DNA from: JANMZR01 sp031383555
Lineage (GTDB): Bacteria > Bacteroidota > Bacteroidia > Cytophagales > Spirosomataceae
Assembly (NCBI GenBank): GCA_031383555.1
Contig: JANMZR010000098.1
Location: forward strand, 1 to 20,382
Direction of reading: 5' to 3'
Length of the DNA stretch: 20,382 bases
Positions 8,817 to 16,052 of the stretch are shown here, in pieces. Each line of letters starts with the position of its first letter. The stretch's first letter is position 1. The translations under genes and the position numbers were made by a program. Below the pieces are notes generated by a model that was not told where the DNA came from, did not search any database, and saw nothing but the letters and a program-made list of their open reading frames with translations.

Positions 8817-10147
8817 TATTTATTGTCAAAATCATTCAACCAAGTTTTTTCGCTCCAATTATCTCTTATTTTGGTTAAATCTAGATTTGGATCAAAAAGC
8901 AATTTACTAGGTTTTCCGTTCAAAGTTACAAATACTTCTGCTCTGACTGCCGGCTCTGCTACTCCTTTTTGCTCATAAGTATTTTTGAGAAAATGAGCAT
9001 ATTGTAAAATCATATCCGGTTGCATAGCCATTTGTTTTTCTTGGTGAATAGCCAAAAAATCACTATTAAGCACTTCGCCTTCACGTCCTATAGCACCGTC
9101 CTTCACATAAAAGGTAGCTGTACCCGCTTTTTCCATAAGCATAACTCGCCAGCCAAAGCGATAACCTTGCTCTGTCCAAAACATGTTGCCTTTATAAAGT
9201 ACGAACCGCCAAGGAAAAAGTAATTGAAAAGCGAAATAAATACAAAAAAAAGGAAGGGTATATTTGCTTATTTTATCGCTATTTAACTGATATTTTGTCT
9301 GAAAAATATTTCCAAAATAGTTGTAGATTCGTTCATGCCAAGTAGCAGAAAAGAATATTAAAGTAGCCCCAATCATAACCAATGGAAAGACCCCAATTTG
9401 AAATAATATACCCGTAAGCACATGAAATACAATAACTGATATATAGGCTAATGGCCGTGATTTGCTCCAAATAAGCCAAAAAATAATGGTAGTATCATAT
9501 AACATACCCATCCAGCTGAATAGATACGGAGTTATTTCATATTTCATTACCCAACCAATAATGGGTAGATTGTCAGCAGCTGGCAACCAAATTTTAAGAG
9601 GGAGGGCATTAAAAAGCCAGTCATAATTAATTTTGATGAGGCCTGCATAAATATAAACGATTGCCAACTGCAACTTAAAAATTGTAATATTCCAGGCCGG
9701 TACAATATTGGTCTTGAGTGAATTATCCCGCCACCTATCAATCGAAACAAGCCGATTGGCAGGCACGAAAATGAGTAAAAAAGCAATGATACTTACAAAA
9801 TAGTAGTGATTTAAATAATAGGTAAGGTCGATAAGCTCAATATAGGTAAAGCAGAGAAAAAACACAACAGCCGAAACTCTATAAAAAGCCCCTAACAAGA
9901 TACCAGCTGCGGCTATTAGCATTAGCCCATGTAAGAAATACATCCAAAATGGAGGCAAAACCTGTACCCACTCAAAACCATAATACTTAAAATGCATTTT
10001 GGCATCTATAAAATGGTCTTTCACCCAACCCAAGCACATAAAACGGATAGTGCTTATACAAACTAGGGCTCCAAAAACTATCCTAAAAGTTATTAATGGG
10101 GCGATGGAGGTCTGTGAAAGGAAATGTTTTTTTAAAAGATTTTCCAT
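8816..10147 (-). CDS. HTTM / vitamin K-dependent gamma-carboxylase homolog
   Basis: 443-aa membrane protein homologous over its whole length to GGCX-type gamma-carboxylases. About six to eight hydrophobic segments fill residues 15-310, followed by a hydrophilic C-terminal domain (about 325-443). Residues matching the human enzyme: N113-H114 in YYLNHYYF (human N159-H160), K172 in AGLIKINYDW (the human active-site base K218 in AGVKKLDADW) and H242 in VFHVLTGILFQIGVF. Tail matches are GYRFGW (328-333) and LLFDPNLDL (416-424; human RIFDPRVDI). In animals the enzyme turns protein Glu into gamma-carboxy-Glu using reduced vitamin K, CO2 and O2; bacterial substrates are unknown. I chose ATG 10147 over the TTG at 10177 because GGAGGG lies 6 nt before it. 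It sits between an imelysin-like lipoprotein gene and a FecA gene whose ATG overlaps its stop, so a role in iron uptake is inferred. Confidence 0.88.
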   Translation of the reverse strand: MENLLKKHFLSQTSIAPLITFRIVFGALVCISTIRFMCLGWVKDHFIDAKMHFKYYGFEWVQVLPPFWMYFLHGLMLIAAAGILLGAFYRVSAVVFFLCFTYIELIDLTYYLNHYYFVSIIAFLLIFVPANRLVSIDRWRDNSLKTNIVPAWNITIFKLQLAIVYIYAGLIKINYDWLFNALPLKIWLPAADNLPIIGWVMKYEITPYLFSWMGMLYDTTIIFWLIWSKSRPLAYISVIVFHVLTGILFQIGVFPLVMIGATLIFFSATWHERIYNYFGNIFQTKYQLNSDKISKYTLPFFCIYFAFQLLFPWRFVLYKGNMFWTEQGYRFGWRVMLMEKAGTATFYVKDGAIGREGEVLNSDFLAIHQEKQMAMQPDMILQYAHFLKNTYEQKGVAEPAVRAEVFVTLNGKPSKLLFDPNLDLTKIRDNWSEKTWLNDFDNK

Positions 10148-10153
10148 AATTGG

Positions 10154-10159
10154 CCCTCC
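10154..10159 (-). promoter_or_regulatory. Shine-Dalgarno sequence deciding the HTTM gene start
   Basis: The plus strand reads CCCTCC, i.e. GGAGGG on the minus strand, 6 nt upstream of the ATG at 10147. A clear Shine-Dalgarno sequence is uncommon in this window, where leaders are A-rich, and it favours the downstream ATG over the TTG at 10177. Confidence 0.7.
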
Positions 10160-10234
10160 AAAGCTACTTTTGTACAAGTATTCGTTTTGATATATTCTTA
10201 TGGTAAGTTATTTATTCGCATATTTTCACAAAAA

Positions 10235-11329
10235 TTAATCACCATCACCACTAGCAAAAGTAATAGCGATACCTAAAATTGAGGACATATCACTTTTGAA
10301 GAATCGGGTATTTTTCTGTAATTCAGTATGCAAAATTGTTAGTTTTGATGCGTCAGTTAAAATTTGATTTTCAACTGTTTTGTTGGTTGGTACTTCCTCT
10401 AAGCTCTTTTTGATACTTACCAATTGGAGTTCTGTTGAAGAAACTAACGCTTTTCCACCTTCTACTGTTTCTAAATAGGCTTTAAAACCAATGCCTTCTT
10501 TAGTACCTTTTCCCAACCAAATTTTTTCAATATTCTCGATATGCAATCGCATAAATTTTAACGATTTACTAGAATAATAGGCCTCTAATTTTGTAGGTTC
10601 GGCTTTGGTTTGTCCGGCTCGCAAGCCCATTGGTAAGCCTAACTTAAAGTTTTTAATACTTTCAAAACTTCTCACAAACTCATTATATAGCTGTGAGGTT
10701 GAACTACCTACATCGGTACCAGCATTAGAAACGAACTCAGTTTTATAGGTTTTCCAATTGGTATTTATCGTACTCACTCTTGTTTTCGTGTCAGCAATTA
10801 AGGCTTTTAGATACGCTAATCTGTTGGCTTGCAGTTTTGATATAACGGCTGAATTGCCTTTATGATCAAAAAGTAAATATTCAATAGCTAATAAACCACG
10901 AGCATCTCTATTGAAATCGTTAAAATTAGCAGTATTCTTTTCAACTATAGTCTCTATTTTGTTTTCACTGATGGGGAACGTGCCTATTTCTTCTATCAAG
11001 CCTTTTCTGATGCCGTCCTCACCTGCTGGACCAAAATTGTAAGCATTTGCAGCCATCCAAACCGAATAGGTTGTTTCCCAAGCTTGTTGTGCTATTACTA
11101 AGTTTTGATCAGATTTGTTTGTGGCTAATTGATTAATTGCCTCTTCTAGTTTCGTAGTTTCGTTTTCCAAGGACGAGAAGGCTGGGATAATAAGATTTTC
11201 AGCGAAATTTTGAAGCATTACTTTCCTATCAAACGTATCTTTTTTTACAATAGCACTATCTATCGAATTGTCTTTACAAGCGAGTGCTAAAAGAAAAACA
11301 AAGAATAATAAAATGTGGAAATACCTCAT
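10235..11329 (-). CDS. Imelysin-like (M75 family) lipoprotein
   Basis: 364-aa predicted lipoprotein: hydrophobic start MRYFHILLFFVFLLALAC with lipobox LALAC, Cys18 as the acylated residue. The mature part is all-helical and follows the imelysin layout: VIAQQAWETTYSVWM near residue 79, a central ARGLLAIEYLLFD (143-155), then long helices and a second AYYSSKSLKFMRLHIENIEKIWLG repeat-like block. Imelysins normally carry GxHxxE here; this protein has GLLAIE, so the His is Leu147 while Glu150 is kept, as in non-peptidase imelysin-like proteins. The family is linked to iron uptake (EfeO and IrpA relatives). The start is ATG 11329; a TTG directly before it is an alternative. It lies 72 nt after the DUF4856 gene and 87 nt before the HTTM gene, in one transcription unit. 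Confidence 0.85.
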   Translation of the reverse strand: MRYFHILLFFVFLLALACKDNSIDSAIVKKDTFDRKVMLQNFAENLIIPAFSSLENETTKLEEAINQLATNKSDQNLVIAQQAWETTYSVWMAANAYNFGPAGEDGIRKGLIEEIGTFPISENKIETIVEKNTANFNDFNRDARGLLAIEYLLFDHKGNSAVISKLQANRLAYLKALIADTKTRVSTINTNWKTYKTEFVSNAGTDVGSSTSQLYNEFVRSFESIKNFKLGLPMGLRAGQTKAEPTKLEAYYSSKSLKFMRLHIENIEKIWLGKGTKEGIGFKAYLETVEGGKALVSSTELQLVSIKKSLEEVPTNKTVENQILTDASKLTILHTELQKNTRFFKSDMSSILGIAITFASGDGD

Positions 11330-11401
11330 CAAATTTGTAAACGTTATTTGTTGGTAATAATTTAAATTATTGTCTAAACTTGTTTTATCTAAACCTTGAA
11401 A

Positions 11402-12517
11402 TCATCTTCCTTGTTTCGAAATCCAGTTTTCTTTAAAATCAATCATTTCTGAATTTGTAAAGCCATATACAGCTTGTATTTTTGAGAAAACAGTCTGTAA
11501 TTTTGTAATGGAGCCTACAGGATCAGTTACATATTTAAACATTTCCGCTTTTCCAGCATTATCAAGAGAAATAATTTTGATGTATTCATCTATCTGAGCA
11601 TCAGTTATTTTACGTTGGTTTTGTGGAACTGCTTTGAAACCATTCAAAAAGCCAATCCCTTCTCCTAAGTCATGCAAGGCACCTGAATACACGGTAATAG
11701 CTGGATTAGTTGAAGATAATTTGGTTATTGCCGCATAACCATAATGAGCTACAGTTGAGATTAATGCTTTTTCCCATTCCAATTTGATAACCGCAAATGC
11801 TGCATCACGCTCATTATTGTATTTACTTCCAGCTTTTACTGCTGCTTGTGCAGTGATAAATGCATTTTTTATTTTTGAATAAATGCCGTTTCCGTCGTTT
11901 TTATCTCGTCGGGAGGCATATAATGCGGCGTAGCTATCTGGTGAAGTTGTTATTGTAGCTGTGTTAGTGTTTGGGAAAGAAGGTGAAGCACCATAAATTC
12001 CGATTATTCTATCGATTGTTGCTTCTGTAATTGAACCCGTCATTAAGGCAGTTGCATTATTATAAAATGCCGCTCCAAAAAGCCCTTTTTCTATAACTTG
12101 TAATGTTTCTACTCCGCCACTGTTTAATAGTCGGGCTCCATATACACCACCTGTTGCGTTTGGCTTTGTAGGGTCATATGTATTGCCAGAAGAAGCAACT
12201 AATTCAGCAAAATAACCACTTGAACCTTCCAATTTAGAAATATAGCTCGCCCCAGTAATACTTTTTACTGAAGGATTACCAGCCGAAAATATAGCGAAAA
12301 CTGCATCTTGGGTAAGTTTTGCACCTATTTCAGCCTTTTTCATTTCACTAGTTAAAGCTGTTAATTGTGTTTTTAAGGCCAATTCTGAAATGGTATTTGC
12401 AGCGAAATTAGCTGAGGAATAGGCAGTAGGAATTATTAAGGCCGCCTTTGGGTCTTCAGTTTTAGTACAAGAAAATAGAAGTAGTATTAATGCAAATGAT
12501 ATAAATATATTTTTCAT
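11402..12517 (-). CDS. DUF4856 lipoprotein, first gene of the iron operon
   Basis: 371-aa predicted lipoprotein (MKNIFISFALILLLFSC, lipobox Cys17), helical and rich in Ala, Thr and Ser. It matches DUF4856 in order: an N-terminal segment IPTAYSSANFAANTISELALKTQLTALTSEMKKAE-type (about 29-63), GGVETLQVIEKGLFGAAFYNNAT (about 134-156), a mid part with two His-containing helices (AHYGYAAI, His258) and the signature LHDLGEGIGFLNGF (281-294) with H282 and E286. DUF4856 belongs to the imelysin-like group, and its genes are often found with imelysin, HTTM and TonB-receptor genes in Bacteroidota, as here. The H-x3-E pair could bind metal, but this is inference. It has its own promoter with -33 and -7 elements (12556-12587), overlapped by a palindromic operator and followed by a second one, so the whole operon is probably metal-repressed. 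Confidence 0.82.
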   Translation of the reverse strand: MKNIFISFALILLLFSCTKTEDPKAALIIPTAYSSANFAANTISELALKTQLTALTSEMKKAEIGAKLTQDAVFAIFSAGNPSVKSITGASYISKLEGSSGYFAELVASSGNTYDPTKPNATGGVYGARLLNSGGVETLQVIEKGLFGAAFYNNATALMTGSITEATIDRIIGIYGASPSFPNTNTATITTSPDSYAALYASRRDKNDGNGIYSKIKNAFITAQAAVKAGSKYNNERDAAFAVIKLEWEKALISTVAHYGYAAITKLSSTNPAITVYSGALHDLGEGIGFLNGFKAVPQNQRKITDAQIDEYIKIISLDNAGKAEMFKYVTDPVGSITKLQTVFSKIQAVYGFTNSEMIDFKENWISKQGR

Positions 12518-12555
12518 TTTTTTTGATAAAGATTATTATTTTTATAATGACGACA

Positions 12556-12587
12556 CAAAACTACGGTTTATTTAGAATCAGTCCAAA
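12556..12587 (-). promoter_or_regulatory. Promoter of the iron operon
   Basis: On the minus strand TTTG (12584-12587), a 20-nt spacer and TAGTTTTG (12556-12563) match the Bacteroidota sigma consensus TTTG-N19-21-TAnnTTTG without mismatch. The leader to the ATG at 12517 is about 32 nt. Palindromic operator 1 covers the spacer and the -33 element. Confidence 0.75.
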
Positions 12588-12591
12588 TAAA
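12567..12591. promoter_or_regulatory. Operator-like palindrome 1 over the iron-operon promoter
   Basis: An imperfect 25-bp palindrome with outer arms TTTATTT / AAATAAA and core TTTAGAATCAGTCCAAA. It overlaps the -33 element and spacer, the position of a repressor site. The core resembles the perfect palindrome upstream of the next TonB receptor (15155-15172). The binding protein, of DtxR/MntR or Fur type, cannot be decided by eye. Confidence 0.65.
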
Positions 12592-12599
12592 ATTAAGAA

Positions 12600-12622
12600 T
12601 TATTTAGAATTATTCCAAATAA
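12600..12622. promoter_or_regulatory. Operator-like palindrome 2
   Basis: A second copy of the same motif (core TTTAGAATTATTCCAAA, with only one mismatched base pair per arm), exactly 32 nt upstream of copy 1, about three helical turns. Same-face spacing suggests cooperative binding of two repressor dimers. Confidence 0.65.
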
Positions 12623-12654
12623 ACTTTAATCCATTGGTTTAACACAATAAAATC

Positions 12655-12678
12655 CCAGTTTTATAGCTATAAAACTGG
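12655..12678 (-). terminator. Perfect 24-bp palindrome, probable terminator
   Basis: A perfect palindrome with arms CCAGTTTTATAG / CTATAAAACTGG lies 163 nt past the stop of the TonB receptor at 12841. On the minus strand it is followed by GATTTTATTG, a moderate T-tract. If it works as a terminator, it separates this receptor from the iron operon, which agrees with the operon having its own promoter. Confidence 0.5.
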
Positions 12679-12759
12679 TATTTACATTTTTTCAAAGAAG
12701 TAATTTTGAAAATAAACTATGGGTAAAGAAGATAAACAAGCAATAACAAATTAGATTCT

Positions 12760-12779
12760 GAAATTATTCTAATAATTTC
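12760..12779. repeat. Inverted repeat behind the TonB receptor gene
   Basis: Perfect 9-bp arms GAAATTATT / AATAATTTC around a 2-nt centre, 61 nt beyond the receptor stop. There is no T-run, so it is a poor terminator; it may stabilise the mRNA 3' end or be a chance AT-rich palindrome. With the palindrome at 12655 and the two operators, it accounts for the notable structure of the 323-nt gap 12518-12840, which holds no gene I can see. Confidence 0.4.
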
Positions 12780-12840
12780 AAATAAGTAGTTTTAGAATAG
12801 GACACGGGTGGGATATATAGTGAGATAGTTATAATCTAAA

Positions 12841-15120
12841 TTACTTTAAGGCTACTCGAAAGCCCAAAAAACCTCTAATTCCTTGTTGTGATGCATAAAC
12901 ATAAGTAGGATCAAAAGTAAGGGCGAATGGATTATTGGCAGAAGCTATTACTGAGCCGTTGGTTGCAAAGTTTACATTTTTATCAAAAGGGTCATTGGAT
13001 CTTGCAATTATAAATGGCACTGATTTAGCCGGATTAAAATTTAATAAGTTCTTAATTCCACCATAAATTTCAATATTATTCTTAAATTTTCGGCTCAGTT
13101 GTATATTTTGCACCGACCAAGTTGGTGATTGACTTGGCCTAGGATCCGATTCGCCTAATGTTGGCAATAACATGGGGCCAGTTAGGTTTCCAGTATAATC
13201 AATATTTATTTTCAGTTTAGGAATTTCATAACTAACTGCCCAGGTACCACTTAACCTCTCTGTGAGTAATTGACGAGATCTAACCTTATTTTCATATTTA
13301 GTCACATCCATTATTGTGGCACCTGCTAATATTTTTAGGCCATTATCAAAAGCAAAGTCAAGATTTAGCGAAGCTCCTTTTGAAATGGCATATCCATTCA
13401 AATTTTTATAGATAATTTCATTAATATTAGTTTTATAATCAGGCAAAATTTGATTACTAAAATAAGTGTAAAAAGTTGAGGCATCAATACCGACAAAACC
13501 ATTATTGAATATTATTTTTTTAACAAGATTGAAGTTTCCATTCCAGCTTTGTTCAGGCTTTAAGTTACCGGACACAACTACTTTTCTTGCTCCAGTAAGA
13601 GCGGCGTGGTCTTCAGTAAACAAATTTACAACTCGGTATCCCCTACCGATATTAAATCTTACAATGTTTAAATTATTATCATCAGCTAATTTTAAAGCAA
13701 ACCTAGGAGTAAATATATTGCCATGAACTGAATTGTAATCGTACCGAACGCCCATTAATAATACGTTATTGGTATTCAATTTTATTTCATCTTGAACAAA
13801 TATCCCAGGTAAATGTATATTGTCTGGCTTATTACTTTTGTTATCACTAGAGGCAGTGGCTGGGGAATTATCATCATAAAAAGTATATCGATAAGGTAAG
13901 CCAACTAATATATCATGCTTAGCAGCAGGCTTATTCCATACCAACTGTCCAAAAGCAATTTGCTGGTTGGCTTTATATGAGGTAATGCCGTAATAAGAAT
14001 TTTGATTATGATTGGTGTATGAATATTGAAGGGTAATTTTATTATTTATAGGCAATTGGTAATTACCTAAAAGTTCTAATCGTTTAGTATAAATACTTTC
14101 CCCATAAATATCATCACCACCCCTGTTAACCGGCTTCCAATTCAATTCCCCACCGAAACGATCTTCATAAAAAAGTCGCAAGGCAATACTTGCTTCTCTA
14201 TTTTTAGCACGGTCAAAACTTATTTTATTAAAAACTGAAATTCTTTTTTGTAAGGTGAGATCAGTAAAATTATCTTTATTGTAATCTTTTAGCGTATTGA
14301 AATGGAAATAATTGACCCCTGATAGCACATTAATTTTAGGAGTAGGTTTAAATTTTATTGCTAAATCCGTATTAACCTCACCCCATGATGTTGCAAAGGT
14401 ATCAAAAGAAAGAATGGGTGCTTTTTTTGCATTTTTGGTTATTATATTTATTAAACCACCTAATGCCTCGGAACCATATAAAGTAGAGGCTGCTCCTTTT
14501 ACTACCTCTACCCGCTCAATAAGGCTAACTGGAATGCCAGACAATCCATAAACTGTTGATAATGAACTTACTATTGGCATTCCATCGATGAGCACCATTG
14601 TGTATGGCCCTTCTAATCCGTTAATATGAATATCTCCGGTGCTACAAACATTACAATTAATTTGCGGTCGAACACCGTTTACATTTTGCAGGGCGTCGAA
14701 TATACTTGGCGTTGGATTTTTAAATAAAAATTTGGGTGAAATTATATCCACAGAAACAGGGCTAGCCATTTTTGAAATTTCCTTCATGGTTCCAGTCACC
14801 ACTACTTCGTTAAGTGATTCATGATTTGCTTCTAATTCAAAATCAAGTTTTTCATGGCCTTTTATTTCTATTTTTCGAGAAATAGTTTTAAATGAAACGC
14901 CCGATATAACCAATGTATATTCCCCAATGGCTAGGTTGTTAATTTGAAAATTGCCAACATTGTCTGTAATAGTGCCTCTTTTTACCTCTTTCAAATATAC
15001 TGATATACCGATTGCTGGCTCTTGGAGGGACTTTTCAGTAATTTTTCCATTTAGAGCAAACTGTGCATTAGCTATTGGAGCTATAAAAAAAGAAAGAATT
15101 ATATAAATATATTTTGTCAT
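12841..15120 (-). CDS. TonB-dependent receptor, siderophore/heme-type, with CxxC in the plug
   Basis: 759-aa outer-membrane receptor. Signal peptide 1-19 (ending ANA-Q), CarboxypepD_reg domain about 22-97, TonB-box-like LNEVVVTG (103-110), plug about 118-230 and a 22-strand-type barrel to the C-terminus (GFLGFRVALK). The plug contains INCNVCSTGDIHINGLEG with Cys156 and Cys159, then YTMVLIDGMPIVSSLSTVYGL and RVEVVKGAASTLYGSEALGG. This CNVC-containing plug is a recurring subtype in Bacteroidota, usually annotated as a ferrienterochelin- or colicin-type receptor; the ligand is not known from sequence. A palindrome (15155-15172) in the -33 region suggests metal-dependent repression like that of the neighbouring iron operon, so iron chelate or heme is the best guess. 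The -7 element ends only 7 nt before the ATG, so the message may be leaderless. Confidence 0.88.
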   Translation of the reverse strand: MTKYIYIILSFFIAPIANAQFALNGKITEKSLQEPAIGISVYLKEVKRGTITDNVGNFQINNLAIGEYTLVISGVSFKTISRKIEIKGHEKLDFELEANHESLNEVVVTGTMKEISKMASPVSVDIISPKFLFKNPTPSIFDALQNVNGVRPQINCNVCSTGDIHINGLEGPYTMVLIDGMPIVSSLSTVYGLSGIPVSLIERVEVVKGAASTLYGSEALGGLINIITKNAKKAPILSFDTFATSWGEVNTDLAIKFKPTPKINVLSGVNYFHFNTLKDYNKDNFTDLTLQKRISVFNKISFDRAKNREASIALRLFYEDRFGGELNWKPVNRGGDDIYGESIYTKRLELLGNYQLPINNKITLQYSYTNHNQNSYYGITSYKANQQIAFGQLVWNKPAAKHDILVGLPYRYTFYDDNSPATASSDNKSNKPDNIHLPGIFVQDEIKLNTNNVLLMGVRYDYNSVHGNIFTPRFALKLADDNNLNIVRFNIGRGYRVVNLFTEDHAALTGARKVVVSGNLKPEQSWNGNFNLVKKIIFNNGFVGIDASTFYTYFSNQILPDYKTNINEIIYKNLNGYAISKGASLNLDFAFDNGLKILAGATIMDVTKYENKVRSRQLLTERLSGTWAVSYEIPKLKINIDYTGNLTGPMLLPTLGESDPRPSQSPTWSVQNIQLSRKFKNNIEIYGGIKNLLNFNPAKSVPFIIARSNDPFDKNVNFATNGSVIASANNPFALTFDPTYVYASQQGIRGFLGFRVALK

Positions 15121-15127
15121 CTCGACA

Positions 15128-15135
15128 CAAATATA
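15128..15135 (-). promoter_or_regulatory. -7 element of the second TonB receptor
   Basis: The plus strand CAAATATA is TATATTTG on the minus strand, an exact TAnnTTTG. It is followed by TGTCG, as is the -7 box of the iron operon (both read TTTGTGTCG). Transcription would start within a few bases of the ATG at 15120. No TTTG lies at the usual -33 distance, which the palindrome at 15155-15172 occupies. Confidence 0.6.
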
Positions 15136-15154
15136 AAGAATATTCTAATAATAT

Positions 15155-15172
15155 TTTTAGATTAATCTAAAA
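15155..15172. promoter_or_regulatory. Perfect 18-bp operator palindrome
   Basis: TTTTAGATTAATCTAAAA is a perfect palindrome centred 44 bp upstream of the ATG at 15120, over the expected -33 region. The half-site TTTAGA is shared with the two palindromes before the iron operon. The TTAG...CTAA form is like DtxR/MntR-family sites; a Fur-type repressor is the alternative. Confidence 0.65.
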
Positions 15173-15207
15173 TATTTATTTAAATATGCCAAACCCGATT
15201 CTCATGC

Positions 15208-15239
15208 GTAATTAAAGCAATCATTTGCACCTTAATTAC
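15208..15239 (-). repeat. Inverted repeat between the lipoprotein and TonB receptor genes
   Basis: Arms GTAATTAAAG and CCTTAATTAC (10 bp, one mismatch) enclose a 12-nt loop, 165 nt past the stop of the lipoprotein gene. It could end the lipoprotein transcript, though no T-run follows on the minus strand. Nothing else is recognised in 15173-15403. Confidence 0.35.
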
Positions 15240-15403
15240 CTTGAAAAATCAATGAATTTGTATTGTAGTTCAAATTAAATACTTAAGGGAAATATACTTC
15301 GTCAGACCACGATTGGTTCCAGGCCAAAATGAAGAGACAGATTATTGTGTAAAAGATAAAGATTAGTTGCTATTTTGAAGATGTAGGTTGTTTTTCAAAA
15401 AAA

Positions 15404-15967
15404 TTACTGAACGGTCAAATTAAAGTCCAGATTTACATCGTCACTTCCAGTTGATAAATTACCATCTTTTGATGGCTTCCCTCCTACTTCGGGTTGGTGT
15501 CGAAGTTGAACTTTTAATTTGCCAAGCCCTGCGGTACCTGTTTTGGCAGTTCCAGTAAGGCCCACATTAAAGTTACGAGCATCTTTATCACCATAGGTAT
15601 AGCTGAGTAAACTCATAGGCGAAGGAGTAAATACGAACAAATGTTCTTCTTTTTCTTTGGCAACTTCTTCAGAAATACTTTCTGCTGGTGTTTTAGATTC
15701 ATCCAAAAGATCAATAGTAAGTGTATAGCTCGTATTTGGTGCTAAGACAATTGTCTCAAATTTTGAAGGAGCCATTCCTCCTTCTCCATCTAAATCGGAA
15801 TAAGTAAAGGTTTTTGTAGTTCCGTTTATGGTAAAATTTAACTTCACTGTTGTAATCAATTCATTTTCTTCGACTGGATCTACCACTTTGTCTTTTTGAC
15901 AACTTGTCACAAAAATGAGTGATATAAAACTCAAAAACTTAATTCCTAGCTTTACTATTTTATTCAT
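15404..15967 (-). CDS. Small lipoprotein of the TonB-receptor-associated 'type 1 periplasmic binding fold' group
   Basis: 187-aa predicted lipoprotein: signal sequence MNKIVKLGIKFLSFISLIFVTSC, lipobox VTSC with Cys23. The mature part begins with a charged linker (KDKVVDPVEENE) and continues as a beta-rich domain: ELITTVKLNFTINGTTKTFTYSDLDGEGG, then NTSYTLTIDLLDES, EEVAKEKEEHLFVF and GLGKLKVQLRHQPEVGGKPSKDG near the end. This pattern (ITTV, a D-x-DG motif, an EEH segment, LRHQP) occurs in a Flavobacteriia lipoprotein family next to TonB receptors, often labelled as a type 1 periplasmic-binding-fold protein; its function is not established. The His and Glu residues could bind metal, an inference. 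It lies 118 nt after the ZnuD-like receptor gene and has its own promoter with a pair of TGCAACA-type palindromes, suggesting zinc-responsive control. Confidence 0.7.
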   Translation of the reverse strand: MNKIVKLGIKFLSFISLIFVTSCQKDKVVDPVEENELITTVKLNFTINGTTKTFTYSDLDGEGGMAPSKFETIVLAPNTSYTLTIDLLDESKTPAESISEEVAKEKEEHLFVFTPSPMSLLSYTYGDKDARNFNVGLTGTAKTGTAGLGKLKVQLRHQPEVGGKPSKDGNLSTGSDDVNLDFNLTVQ

Positions 15968-16008
15968 AAATTCTAATTTTTATTAATTTCCTAAAATATC
16001 GCTACTTA

Positions 16009-16023
16009 TGCAACAACATTGCA
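16009..16023. promoter_or_regulatory. Zur-like operator 1
   Basis: TGCAACAACATTGCA, an imperfect palindrome (TGCAA...TTGCA), overlaps the -7 element and start region of the lipoprotein promoter. It is a diverged copy of the box at 16048-16062, with centres 39 nt apart. Confidence 0.6.
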
Positions 16024-16052
16024 AATGTAAAAATAAAAAAATAAATCTGCAA
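16022..16052 (-). promoter_or_regulatory. Promoter of the small lipoprotein gene
   Basis: On the minus strand TTG (16050-16052), a 20-nt spacer and TACATTTG (16022-16029) match the Bacteroidota consensus. The leader to the ATG at 15967 is about 48 nt. Both promoter elements are overlapped by palindromic boxes. Confidence 0.7.

Noticed and set aside
10159..10166. Internal promoter TAGCTTTG before the HTTM gene
   Set aside because: It fits TAnnTTTG but overlaps the Shine-Dalgarno sequence and has no -33 element; the operon promoter at 12556-12587 is a better source.
10148..10177. HTTM protein starting at TTG 10177
   Set aside because: The ATG at 10147 has GGAGGG at 6 nt distance and gives the N-terminus expected for the family; the ten extra residues are unsupported.
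12518..12840. Small RNA or riboswitch in the palindrome-rich gap
   Set aside because: The palindromes are explained as operators and terminator; no conserved riboswitch core or tRNA-like fold was recognised.
15191..15215. Possible MITE end (AACCCGATTCTCATGCGTAA) resembling the inverted ends at 19632/19832
   Set aside because: Only the ACCC and the ATGCGTAAT piece are similar, in a mixed orientation, and no partner end was found nearby.
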